This document shows, piece after piece, positions 56,871 to 64,000 of a stretch of 64,000 bases of DNA; position 1 is the stretch's first letter; each line of letters opens with the position of its first letter. The DNA comes from CALJDF01 sp038121105 (GTDB lineage Bacteria; Pseudomonadota; Alphaproteobacteria; SHVP01). A program made the translations under genes and the position numbers. The stretch covers positions 62,001 to 126,000 of the forward strand of contig JAYONB010000003.1 in the NCBI GenBank assembly GCA_038121105.1. The letters run 5' to 3'. The notes under the pieces were generated by a model, which made no database searches, was not told where the DNA came from, and worked only from the letters and a program-made list of their open reading frames with translations.

Positions 56871-58742
56871 TCACCCGCTCTCGTTGCGACGAAGGGTGTT
56901 ACGATCCGCCACCGGCTTTCGAAGCGCCCGTTCGATTTGCTGGACCTTGATCATGATGTCGCGTGCCAATGGCGCGGCGGCGCGCGACCCCGATCCACCA
57001 TGCTCGACCACGACCGAGAGCGCGTAGCGGGGCGCATCGATCGGGGCGAAAGCCACAAACAATGCGTGGTCGCGCTCCTCCCAAGGCAGCTCTTCGTTGC
57101 GCAAGACGCGAACTTCGCGTTCGGCGCGGCTGATACGCCGCACCTGCGAGGTGCCGGTTTTGCCCGCCAAGGCGATCTCGCGGTCATTGATTCGGGCGCC
57201 GAACGCCGTACCGGTCGGCACGTTCGAAACCCGCCGCATACCTTCCGCGACGACCTCCAATCCAGCACGCCCGACGGGGAGCCGTTCCGGGTCGCCACTC
57301 GGGACGCCCGGGACCTCCGTGTCGTCCAGAATCAGGCGCGGCTTTACAGCAAAACCGCCATTGGCAATCCGCGCTGTCATCACCGCGAGTTGGATCGGTG
57401 TGGTCAGGACAAACCCCTGGCCGATACCGGCAACAAGGGTTTCGCCCTGCTGCCAAGATTCGCCGATCCGTGCCTTTTTCCAGGCCCGCGTCGGCATCAA
57501 GCCCTTTGCTTCGGCCGGAATCTCGATACCGGTCGCGCTCCCGAGGCCAAAATGCAGCGCCGTTTGCGCGATGCGATCGATCCCGACACGCTTGGCGATG
57601 TCGTAGAAATAGACATCGCAGGATTGTTCGATCGCCTCGACCAAGGACACGTTGCCGTGCCCCGTTCGCTTCCAACAATGGAACCGCTGGTTGCCCAGTT
57701 CGACATGACCCTCACAGAACACCCTTTGGTCCGGAGAAATGACGCCGGCATCGAGCGCTGCCATCGCGACGATCATCTTGAACGTCGAACCGGGCGGATA
57801 TTGGCCGGCGATCGCCTTGTTAAGGAGGGGGTTACGCGGATCGTTGGTCAGGTCGGCCCATGCTTGCTGGGTGAGTCCGATATTGAACCCCTGCGGATCG
57901 AACCCCGGAGTCGAGGCCAAAGCCAGAATGTCGCCCGAGTGGATATCCATGACGACTGCCGCAGCGCTTTCGTCGGCCAGCAATTCGATTGTGTAGGACT
58001 GCAACTCGGCGTCGAGCGAAAGACGCACCTCGCCGCCCGGCTGACCTTCGCGGCGGTTAAGTTCTCGGATGACCCGGCCATAGGCGTTGACTTCGACCCG
58101 GCTCACCCCCGCCTTGCCCCGCAAGAGGTCCTCTCGCGTTCGTTCGACCCCACTCTTGCCGACGCGAAACCCCGGCAACTCTAGGAGCGGGTCGCCGGTC
58201 AGATCCTTTTCGCTCACGGCGCCGACGTAGCCGATCACGTGTGCAAGTTTTTCGCCAAACGGATAAGCACGCGATTCGCCGATATCGGGCTGAATGCCGG
58301 AAAGATCAGGCGCAAAGACATTGACCCGGGCGAACTCTTCCCACGTGAGGTTTTCCGCCACGGTGACGGGAACGAAGGATCGGCGCCGGTTGACTTCACG
58401 AAGCACTTTTGCGCGTTCGTATGAATCGATCGGGATGATCTCGGCCAGCGCGTCGAGCGTTTTTGCGACATCCTCGGTCTGTTCCGCGATGAGGACCACG
58501 CGGTAGTTTTGTTGATTGTTAGCCAATTCGACGCCACGTCGATCGAGGACTCGGCCCCGCGGCGGCGACAGCAGACGCATGTTGATCCGATTCTCATCGG
58601 CGAGCAGCTTGTATTGCTCGGACTCGACGATTTGCAGGTAGTACATCCGCGCAGCAAGCGCCGTCATCAGGAAGGCTTGCCCACCGCCGAGAATAAGCGC
58701 GCGGCGGCTGAACGTTCGCTGCGTGTCGCCGTCGCGCTTCAT
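56871..58742 (-). CDS. mrdA: Penicillin-binding protein 2
   Basis: This 623-residue class B PBP has an N-terminal membrane anchor (RRALILGGGQAFLMTALAARMYY), a dimerisation domain and a transpeptidase domain with the active-site motif PGSTFKM (Ser-x-x-Lys), SCD in place of the common SxN, and GKTGTSQV. It cross-links lateral-wall peptidoglycan with RodA. The start at 58742 is preferred: its ATG overlaps the mreD stop (TGATG), while a longer frame to 59099 covers mreD in another phase. Confidence 0.94.
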   Translation of the reverse strand: MKRDGDTQRTFSRRALILGGGQAFLMTALAARMYYLQIVESEQYKLLADENRINMRLLSPPRGRVLDRRGVELANNQQNYRVVLIAEQTEDVAKTLDALAEIIPIDSYERAKVLREVNRRRSFVPVTVAENLTWEEFARVNVFAPDLSGIQPDIGESRAYPFGEKLAHVIGYVGAVSEKDLTGDPLLELPGFRVGKSGVERTREDLLRGKAGVSRVEVNAYGRVIRELNRREGQPGGEVRLSLDAELQSYTIELLADESAAAVVMDIHSGDILALASTPGFDPQGFNIGLTQQAWADLTNDPRNPLLNKAIAGQYPPGSTFKMIVAMAALDAGVISPDQRVFCEGHVELGNQRFHCWKRTGHGNVSLVEAIEQSCDVYFYDIAKRVGIDRIAQTALHFGLGSATGIEIPAEAKGLMPTRAWKKARIGESWQQGETLVAGIGQGFVLTTPIQLAVMTARIANGGFAVKPRLILDDTEVPGVPSGDPERLPVGRAGLEVVAEGMRRVSNVPTGTAFGARINDREIALAGKTGTSQVRRISRAEREVRVLRNEELPWEERDHALFVAFAPIDAPRYALSVVVEHGGSGSRAAAPLARDIMIKVQQIERALRKPVADRNTLRRNESG

Positions 58743-59254
58743 CAGATCCGTCCCACCATGCGGCGCACGATGCTCATGACCCAGCTTAGGCCCGGATAGA
58801 ACGCCACCGCCAGCACACCTTGGATCAACAATGAGCCAGGATCGACGATGGCTCCGATATAGATCGACCCAATGATCCAATTCGCCAGGAACACAACCGG
58901 CACGACAAGAGCAAAGCCAAGCCATTCCACGACGAACATCTTGCCCAGGAAAAAGCGGCGCTGCGATGCCGTCACGACGAGCACCAGAAGGAAGACTGCC
59001 GCCCACATCCCTAACGGCCCACCGCTGAGCACGTCTTGAAGGAGGCCGAGAACGAACGCCAACGGGCCGGGCAATAGGTCGGGCCGGTAGATGCCCCAAT
59101 GGAAGACCGCCATCAGCGCCAAGGGCGGCACCAATTGCGCGCTTCCGGGAAAGTTGTACGGCGCTAGGCTAAACAGAACCAAGATGAGCGCAAGAAGACC
59201 CGGCGTTCCGTTGCGCGCGACCTGCGTTAGCCGATCGCCAACGGTCTCGGACAT
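58742..59254 (-). CDS. mreD: Rod shape-determining protein MreD
   Basis: This 170-residue inner membrane protein has five to six helices (ALILVLFSLAPYNFPG, LVPPLALMAVFHWGIYRPDLLPGPLAFVLGLLQDVLSGGPLG), the usual size for MreD. It links MreC to the membrane part of the elongasome. ATG 59254 follows the mreC stop after one base, with GGTGAG upstream; an ATG at 59269 overlapping mreC is the alternative. Confidence 0.92.
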   Translation of the reverse strand: MSETVGDRLTQVARNGTPGLLALILVLFSLAPYNFPGSAQLVPPLALMAVFHWGIYRPDLLPGPLAFVLGLLQDVLSGGPLGMWAAVFLLVLVVTASQRRFFLGKMFVVEWLGFALVVPVVFLANWIIGSIYIGAIVDPGSLLIQGVLAVAFYPGLSWVMSIVRRMVGRI

Positions 59255-59255
59255 G

Positions 59256-60119
59256 TCAGCGCTCACCATCGGCGGCACCACCCAATTTCGGCAGGTCGTA
59301 CTGGACGACACGGACAAATTCCAGCCGGTGCCAATCGACCAGCGGCTGAACCCGCACCACCCCGTCACCGGTCGCCGCCACAACGCCGATCGGCAAACCC
59401 GGCGGCAACAAGCCACCGTGACCCGACGTCACGATGCGATCGCCCGGCTGAACCTGCGCTTGGTTGGGCAGGAAAATAAGCTGAGGCCACTCCGAGTTGT
59501 CGCCAGCCAGAACGCCGCGCTGACCCGAGCGTTCGTTGACCACCGGCACCCGCGAGTTCAGGTCGCTGAGGAGGAGCACCCGAGCGGCCCGCTCTCCGAC
59601 CTCGGCTATGCGCCCGACCATGCCATTCGCATTGACGACCGCCTGCCCTTTGGCAACGCCGTCCTGGCGACCGGCGTTCAGCAAGACGGTGCGCACGAAG
59701 GGCCCGCCGGCGTCGGCAACGACCCGCGCGGCGATCACAAAGGAAGAGGTCTCTGTCTTGGCATCAAGCAGGTCGCGAAATGCCGCATTTTCGGCTTCGA
59801 GACGGCGTGCGACGGTCTGCCATTGCAACAATCGGTCGTTTTCTTCGGTTAGACGGGCCACCTCTGAACGAAGCTCCACGACCTCACGAAAATCCCGCAC
59901 CAAAGCGTTAACGGCACTCACCGGGCGCGAGACCACATCCATGATGGGCGTGAAGGCGTCCACAATACCGAGTCGGGCACGCTCCACCGCAGCATTGTCG
60001 AACCGCCCCAGCAACATGAGTGCGAAAGCGGAACCGATCAGCAGAACGAAAGCAAAGCGCTGCAACAAGTTCCGCAATGGAACCGCTACCTTAAGGACGT
60101 TTCCTTGTGGCGTTCTCAA
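59256..60119 (-). CDS. mreC: Rod shape-determining protein MreC
   Basis: This 287-residue protein has one N-terminal membrane helix (RFAFVLLIGSAFALMLLG), a coiled coil (FREVVELRSEVARLTEENDRLLQWQTVARRLEAENAAFRDLL) and the periplasmic beta-domain pair (VVADAGGPFVRTVLLNAGRQDGVAKGQAVVN). It scaffolds PBP2-RodA. TTG start with a GGGGG run upstream; an in-frame TGA lies two codons before it. Confidence 0.93.
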   Translation of the reverse strand: MRTPQGNVLKVAVPLRNLLQRFAFVLLIGSAFALMLLGRFDNAAVERARLGIVDAFTPIMDVVSRPVSAVNALVRDFREVVELRSEVARLTEENDRLLQWQTVARRLEAENAAFRDLLDAKTETSSFVIAARVVADAGGPFVRTVLLNAGRQDGVAKGQAVVNANGMVGRIAEVGERAARVLLLSDLNSRVPVVNERSGQRGVLAGDNSEWPQLIFLPNQAQVQPGDRIVTSGHGGLLPPGLPIGVVAATGDGVVRVQPLVDWHRLEFVRVVQYDLPKLGGAADGER

Positions 60120-60176
60120 CGCTCAAAACCCCCAAGACTATTCGACCGCACGCCTCCCCAACGCGCGATGAACGAC

Positions 60177-61217
60177 CTAGTACTGCTGGTACAACACGCC
60201 TTTCAGCGATTTTAGTTCTTCTAACGCTCGGCCAGTGCCAAGCGCGACACAACTAAGCGGCTCGTCGGCAATTGAAACCGGCAACCCGGTGGCGTTGCGC
60301 AACACCATATCGAGGTTGCCGAGCAACGCGCCACCGCCGGTGAGCACGATACCTTTGTCGACAATGTCGGCAGCCAATTCCGGCGCCGTGTGTTCGAGCG
60401 CGACCTTCACGGCTTCGATAATGGCCCCGACAGGCTCCGCAAGGCTTTCCGCGATCTGCCGCTGGTTGATAATGAGTTCCTTCGGGACGCCGTTCATCAG
60501 ATCACGGCCCTTGATCTGCATCGAATCGCCGTTGCCGTCTTCCGGCGGACAGGCCGTGCCGATCTGCTGCTTGATGCGCTCGGCGCTGGACTCGCCGACG
60601 AGAAGGTTATGGTTGCGACGGATGTAGGCGATGATTGCCTCGTCCATCTTGTCGCCGCCAACCCGGACCGAGCGCGCATAAACGATACCGCCCAGCGAAA
60701 GGACCGCGACCTCCGTCGTGCCGCCGCCGATGTCGACGACCATGGAGCCCGTGGGTTCGGTCACCGGGAGACCGGCACCGATCGCGGCCGCCATCGGTTC
60801 TTCGATCAAGTAAACACGGCGGGCACCGGCACTTTCAGCCGATTCTTGAATCGCTCGACGTTCGACCGCGGTAGATCCCGAGGGCACCGCGATAATGACC
60901 TGCGGACTGGCAAAGCTGCGCCGGTTATGCACCTTGCTGATAAAGTGCTTGATCATCTCTTCGGCGATTTCGAAGTCGGCAATGACCCCGTCACGCAACG
61001 GCCGGATCGCCTCTATGTTGCCCGGCGTACGCCCCAGCATCATTTTGGCCTCATCACCGACCGCAAGAACTTGTTTCTTGCCGCGCTGATTGATGATCGC
61101 CACGACCGAGGGTTCGTTCAGGACAATGCCCCGCCCTTTGACGTAGACCAAGGTATTGGCCGTCCCAAGATCGATGGCCATATCGGCCGACATTATCCCG
61201 AACAAATTAGAAAACAT
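60177..61217 (-). CDS. mreB: Rod shape-determining protein MreB
   Basis: This 346-residue actin homologue has phosphate-binding loops MAIDLGTANTLVYVKGRGIV and VVDIGGGTTEVAVLSLGGIV, the hinge text FISKVHNRRSFASPQVIIAVPSGSTAVERRAI, and GVILTGGGALL-like LTGGGALLGNLD. It forms membrane filaments that steer lateral-wall synthesis. It is separated from leuA by an intrinsic terminator and is presumably expressed from its own promoter in the short gap or by readthrough. Confidence 0.96.
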   Translation of the reverse strand: MFSNLFGIMSADMAIDLGTANTLVYVKGRGIVLNEPSVVAIINQRGKKQVLAVGDEAKMMLGRTPGNIEAIRPLRDGVIADFEIAEEMIKHFISKVHNRRSFASPQVIIAVPSGSTAVERRAIQESAESAGARRVYLIEEPMAAAIGAGLPVTEPTGSMVVDIGGGTTEVAVLSLGGIVYARSVRVGGDKMDEAIIAYIRRNHNLLVGESSAERIKQQIGTACPPEDGNGDSMQIKGRDLMNGVPKELIINQRQIAESLAEPVGAIIEAVKVALEHTAPELAADIVDKGIVLTGGGALLGNLDMVLRNATGLPVSIADEPLSCVALGTGRALEELKSLKGVLYQQY

Positions 61218-61247
61218 GTGCCAAGCCTCGTTCCCCGGCGGTCAATG

Positions 61248-61284
61248 AAAAAACTGCGGCCATGTCAGGCTGACATCGCTGCAG
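61248..61284 (-). terminator. Intrinsic terminator overlapping the end of leuA
   Basis: On the minus strand, CTGC-A-GC-G-ATGTCAG, centre C, CTGACAT-G-GC-C-GCAG forms a long hairpin (61284-61254, two mismatches) followed by six T (61253-61248). The left arm and centre are the last codons and the TGA of leuA itself, so the gene end and terminator are fused. It insulates mreB from leuA transcription. Confidence 0.8.
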
Positions 61285-62815
61285 GGGCGGTTTTTTCGCG
61301 CTTCACCAACAACTTGTTGAGCGCATTCACGTAGGCCCGCGCACTCGCCACCAACGTATCGGTGTCGGCGCCCTGCCCGTTTACGGTCTTGCCGTCTTCT
61401 TCAAGCCGAACAGTCACTTCGGCTTGGGCATCGGTCCCCTCGGTGACGGCATGCACCTGATAGAGCTGCAGCCTCGCCCCGTGGGGGAACAGCGCCTTGA
61501 TCGCGTTGAAAGTTGCATCCACCGGACCGTCGCCCGATGCATGCGTGGCTTTTTCTTCGCCATCGATCTCGAGTTCCAGGTCGGCGGTTTGCGGACCTTT
61601 CGAGCCGGCAACGACCTGAAGGGACACGAAGCGAATACGATCGTTGACCCGGACCTCATCGTCGACCAAAGCGACGATGTCTTCGTCGTAGACCTCTTTC
61701 TTTTTATCGGCGAGATCCTTGAAACGAACAAAGACATCCTGCACGGCATTGTCGCCCAGGTCGAAGCCCAATTCGTTCAGCTTTTTGCGGAACGCGTGGC
61801 GCCCGGAATGCTTGCCCAACACCAAGCTGGACTGCGTCAGACCGACCGACTCCGGCGTCATGATTTCGTAGGTTTCGGCGTTCTTGAGCATGCCGTCTTG
61901 ATGGATGCCCGATTCGTGGGCGAAGGCATTCGCGCCGACGATGGCCTTGTTGGGCTGCACGGCGAATCCGGTGATCGTCGAAACAAGGCGCGAGGCCTTG
62001 GTGATGTTCTCGGTCCGGACGCCGGTGTCATAGGGCATGACATCGCTCCGTGTCCGCAACGCCATGACGATTTCTTCGAGGGCCGCATTGCCGGCGCGTT
62101 CGCCCAAACCGTTGATCGTGCATTCGACCTGCCGAGCACCGGCGGCCACGCCGGCCAACGAGTTCGCGACGGCCAAGCCTAGATCGTTGTGGCAGTGGAC
62201 CGAGATCCGGGCCTTGTCGATGTTGGGCACGCGGTTGCGAATTTCCTCGATGAGCGAGGTGTATTCCGACGGGATGGTGTAGCCGACGGTATCGGGAATA
62301 TTGATCGTCGAGGCCCCGGCAGCGATCGCGGTTTCGATGACGCGGCAGAGAAAGTCACGTTCCGACCGGGTGCCGTCTTCGCATGACCACTCGACATCCT
62401 CGACATGGCCGCGCGCGCGGGCGACCGAGTCTTGCACCGCTTGGTGCACATCTTCGGGCGACATTTGCAGTTTGAACTTCATGTGCAACGGGCTGGTCGC
62501 GATGAAGGTGTGAATGCGTTTGCGCTCGGCCGGACGCAGCGCCTCGGCGGCACGGTCGATATCTTTGATTCCGGCCCGCGCGAGACCACAGACCGTCGAC
62601 TCCTTGATGACTTTGGCAACTTCGTTGACGGCTTCGAAGTCGCCGTTCGAGGCAATCGGAAAACCGGCCTCGATGACGTCGATGCCCATCGCCTCGAGCG
62701 CTTCGGCGATACGCAACTTTTCTTCGAGGTTCATGGACGCGCCGGGCGATTGTTCGCCGTCGCGCAACGTGGTGTCGAAGATGATTACTCGGTCGGATTC
62801 GGGAATTGTGTTCAT
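61265..62815 (-). CDS. leuA: 2-isopropylmalate synthase
   Basis: This 516-residue protein has a TIM-barrel catalytic domain (FDTTLRDGEQSPGASM; metal-binding HCHNDLGLAVANSLAG; NGLGERAGNAALEE) and a C-terminal regulatory domain (about 395-510, LQVVAGSKGPQTADLELEIDG) that binds leucine for feedback inhibition. It makes 2-isopropylmalate from 2-ketoisovalerate and acetyl-CoA, the first committed step of leucine synthesis. Its ATG lies 8 bases after AAGGA, which can be masked by a leader sequence upstream (see the leader features). Confidence 0.96.
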   Translation of the reverse strand: MNTIPESDRVIIFDTTLRDGEQSPGASMNLEEKLRIAEALEAMGIDVIEAGFPIASNGDFEAVNEVAKVIKESTVCGLARAGIKDIDRAAEALRPAERKRIHTFIATSPLHMKFKLQMSPEDVHQAVQDSVARARGHVEDVEWSCEDGTRSERDFLCRVIETAIAAGASTINIPDTVGYTIPSEYTSLIEEIRNRVPNIDKARISVHCHNDLGLAVANSLAGVAAGARQVECTINGLGERAGNAALEEIVMALRTRSDVMPYDTGVRTENITKASRLVSTITGFAVQPNKAIVGANAFAHESGIHQDGMLKNAETYEIMTPESVGLTQSSLVLGKHSGRHAFRKKLNELGFDLGDNAVQDVFVRFKDLADKKKEVYDEDIVALVDDEVRVNDRIRFVSLQVVAGSKGPQTADLELEIDGEEKATHASGDGPVDATFNAIKALFPHGARLQLYQVHAVTEGTDAQAEVTVRLEEDGKTVNGQGADTDTLVASARAYVNALNKLLVKREKTAPAAMSA

Positions 62816-62822
62816 GGTCTCG

Positions 62823-62918
62823 GTCCTTCGGAAACTGGGATTAGCGGACTAGTTCAACACCCCTGAACGAGCCCGTATCCACATACGTTCCCGCTCAGGG
62901 GCGCGTAAGTCGAAGGAC
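62823..62918 (-). promoter_or_regulatory. leuA 5' leader: Shine-Dalgarno / anti-Shine-Dalgarno pair and nested hairpin
   Basis: On the minus strand, GTCCTTCG (62918-62911) is perfectly complementary to CGAAGGAC (62830-62823), and the second element contains the leuA ribosome binding site AAGGA. The first lies in codons 24-26 of the leader frame. A competing stem pairs CCCCTGA (62901-62895, holding the leader stop TGA) with TCAGGGG (62866-62860), with an inner CGTAT/ATACG stem. The arrangement is that of a translational attenuator: a ribosome held in the leader Leu codons would keep the site open. Confidence 0.6.
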
Positions 62919-62987
62919 GAGGTCGCAGCGATACGCGAACGCACAACCGATCCGGGCGGACCGCCGAATATCATTTGTTTGAGACAT
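62895..62987 (-). CDS. Putative leuA leader peptide
   Basis: This 30-residue frame starts at ATG 62987 (an in-frame ATG three codons earlier is possible) and ends with TGA at 62897-62895. The last codons read Asp-Leu-Val-Leu-Arg-Leu-Thr-Arg-Pro (DLVLRLTRP), enriched in leucine exactly over the segment complementary to the leuA ribosome binding site. It is 79 bases before the leuA start. No strong ribosome binding site is seen, and it could be chance, but the pairing, location and Leu codons agree with a regulatory leader. Confidence 0.5.
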   Translation of the reverse strand: MSQTNDIRRSARIGCAFAYRCDLVLRLTRP

Positions 62988-63042
62988 TCTAGTCATTGGA
63001 TTCTTTGCAATGAATCAGTGCGTTACCGTAGTGCCTTATAGT

Positions 63043-63075
63043 GAATACTCGCAAAACCTACGTAAGAGTACTCGC
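63043..63075. repeat. Direct repeat in the leuA promoter region
   Basis: GAATACTCGC (63043-63052) and GAGTACTCGC (63066-63075) differ at one base and start 23 bases apart, about two helical turns. The second contains the palindrome GAGTACTC. They are upstream of the leader frame and could bind a transcriptional regulator of leuA. The remaining sequence 62988-63143 shows no gene. Confidence 0.4.
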
Positions 63076-63143
63076 GAAAGCTGACAATTGTTGGTTTTAA
63101 GCCTTTTTGTGACCTGTTCGCAACACTTTTCGGCGGCGCCCCC

Positions 63144-63725
63144 CTAGAACGAGGAGTTGGGCTCCAACAGAAAGGCCTCCTCTTCCGGGGTCGAGGGACG
63201 CCCGAGGATCTTGTTGCGGTGCGGAAAACGGCCAAATCGGGCCACGATCTCACGGTGTTGGCGGGCCGAGTCCAGGCCGCGCTGTACCGTTTCGTTCTGC
63301 GGTAGCTTCTCGAAGAGCGCCACGCAGGCATCTTGATCGGCGAGCGCTTCGCTGTGCATCAGCGGCATATAGAAGAACCAGCCCTCGACGATGCCGAATT
63401 CCATGTCGAAGCCCTTCGCAAGTGCATCCTTGGCCACCTCGGCGGCATAGCCATCCGCGGCGTACATCTTCGGACTATCGCGAAACATGTTGCGCGAAAA
63501 CTGATCGAGCGTGACCACCAGGGCGAGCGCAGCTTTGGGTTGCGCTCGCCATTACTCAAGCTGGCGCGCCGCCCCTTGGTCGTAGGTCGCGCTGAACCGA
63601 TCACGAATTGCCGCGTCGAAGTTCGCGTCTTTTTCGAACTACGCACGGCGAAAAACCGCTTCACCGGCATCGTCACGATCGCTAAACCAAAAATCCAATA
63701 CGTCTTGCGGGTCGACCTTGGTCAT
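63144..63725 (-). pseudogene. DUF924 family gene with two in-frame stops
   Basis: From ATG 63725 the frame runs through VDPQDVLDFWF, then TAG at codon 29 (63641-63639), then FEKDANFDAAIRDRF, then TAA at codon 58 (63554-63552), and finally the open part (VVTLDQFSRNMFRDSPKMYA, FYMPLMHSEALADQD, GRFPHRNKILGRPSTPEE). The family reads W-F-x-K-D, so the TAG stands at the conserved Trp. Both stops are explained by G-to-A or C-to-T changes. The ATG overlaps the upstream stop (ATGA), so the gene was once coupled to its neighbour. The 3' half may still be translated from GTG 63518. Confidence 0.75.
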
Positions 63726-64000
63726 GCCTCTTCTTTCTCGTGTTGCCTACGGCGGTGCCGGCGGCTCGCCCAATGCAACACAGCCCACACGATAAGCCCT
63801 CCCAGCGCAAGGACCCCCCAGGTTCCCCACGATGCGGTGTACATGTTGTGGCGGAGTACGACCATGACAATGGTGACCGGTAAAATACCCAGACCGGTCG
63901 CCAGAGTGAACGCGAAGAGGCTGACCGTGGTGAGACCCGCCGCGTAGTTCACGAGGTTGAAGGAAATCACAGGTAGAAATCGGCTTACGAACACCGCCTG
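63722..64000 (-). CDS. VTT/TVP38 (SNARE-associated, DedA-like) membrane protein, C-terminal part
   Basis: The frame is open to the window edge, so only the last 92 residues are seen. RFLPVISFNLVNYAAGLT matches the family's conserved arginine-proline-NYxxG helix hairpin, followed by two membrane helices (FAFTLATGLGILPVTIVMVVL; GVLALGGLIVWAVLHWA) and a basic tail. Such proteins are inner membrane transporters or scramblases. Its TGA overlaps the DUF924 start by 4 bases. Confidence 0.8.
   Translation of the reverse strand, partial: QAVFVSRFLPVISFNLVNYAAGLTTVSLFAFTLATGLGILPVTIVMVVLRHNMYTASWGTWGVLALGGLIVWAVLHWASRRHRRRQHEKEEA

Noticed and set aside
63144..63518. Taking the 3' part of the DUF924 gene as a separate intact gene starting at GTG 63518
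   Set aside because: The family clearly extends upstream in the same frame through two stop codons to ATG 63725, so it is a remnant rather than a complete gene.

Overview
The window is GC-rich (about 60 percent), gene-dense chromosomal DNA of an alphaproteobacterium. The pointers are an FnrL-style [4Fe-4S] FNR regulator (cysteine spacing C-x2-C-x7-C plus an internal Cys), a pstS-pstC-pstA-pstB-phoU-phoB cluster behind a PHO-box-like triplet, a leuA / mreBCD-PBP2-RodA block, a form-II CoxL-like molybdenum hydroxylase (AYRGAGR) and a Tat-exported DUF1501 protein. The order Rhodospirillales or a relative is my best guess. I see no insertion sequence, prophage module, CRISPR array or rRNA operon.

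Layout. 1-7.7 kb: two tandem molybdenum-hydroxylase large subunits (the first cut by the window edge), a DUF1800/DUF1501 pair, two tandem glutathione S-transferases and a small secreted protein. 7.7-12.6 kb (minus): a bicupin and a four-gene dipeptide-type ABC transporter without a binding protein. 12.9-18.3 kb: VOC protein, polysaccharide deacetylase, an amber-interrupted phage-type gene, MarR regulator with two operator-like palindromes, frameshifted nucleoside hydrolase, CBS protein and an alpha/beta hydrolase. 18.3-22.9 kb: pentapeptide-repeat protein, response regulator + Hpt, NtrC-type activator, second hydrolase. 23-30.3 kb (minus): the complete phosphate regulon phoR-pstSCAB-phoU-phoB. 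30.4-39 kb: two MDR dehydrogenases, DUF3291, secreted pentapeptide protein, broken Sel1 gene, universal stress protein, APC permease, FNR regulator and a putative ureidoglycolate lyase-like protein, with three FNR-box-like sites. 39-51 kb: adenylate cyclase, broken FadL porin, YihY, methyltransferase, SDR, AI-2E-type permease, acyl-CoA dehydrogenase-like enzyme, glnS, tRNA-Lys. 51-64 kb: SulP + UspA, ABC-F ATPase, elongasome genes, leuA with a regulatory leader, broken DUF924 gene, and a partial VTT-family membrane protein.

The most interesting signals are non-coding or structural. (1) leuA is preceded by a 30-codon leader reading frame whose Leu/Val/Leu/Arg/Leu codons are perfectly complementary (8 nt) to the leuA Shine-Dalgarno region, which suggests leucine-responsive translational attenuation. 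(2) Seven of eleven convergent gene pairs overlap by exactly four bases with interlocked stop codons (CTAG, TTAG, CTAA or TTAA). (3) Five genes are broken. In three of them an in-frame TAG sits where the family has a conserved Trp (TGG); TAG nevertheless ends about half of the intact genes, so it is not recoded. (4) Two alpha/beta hydrolases carry His in place of the nucleophile (G-x-H-T-G elbow).

Limits: all homology statements come from recognising motifs by eye. Start codons were chosen from ribosome binding sites and family lengths, and regulatory sites are pattern matches only.
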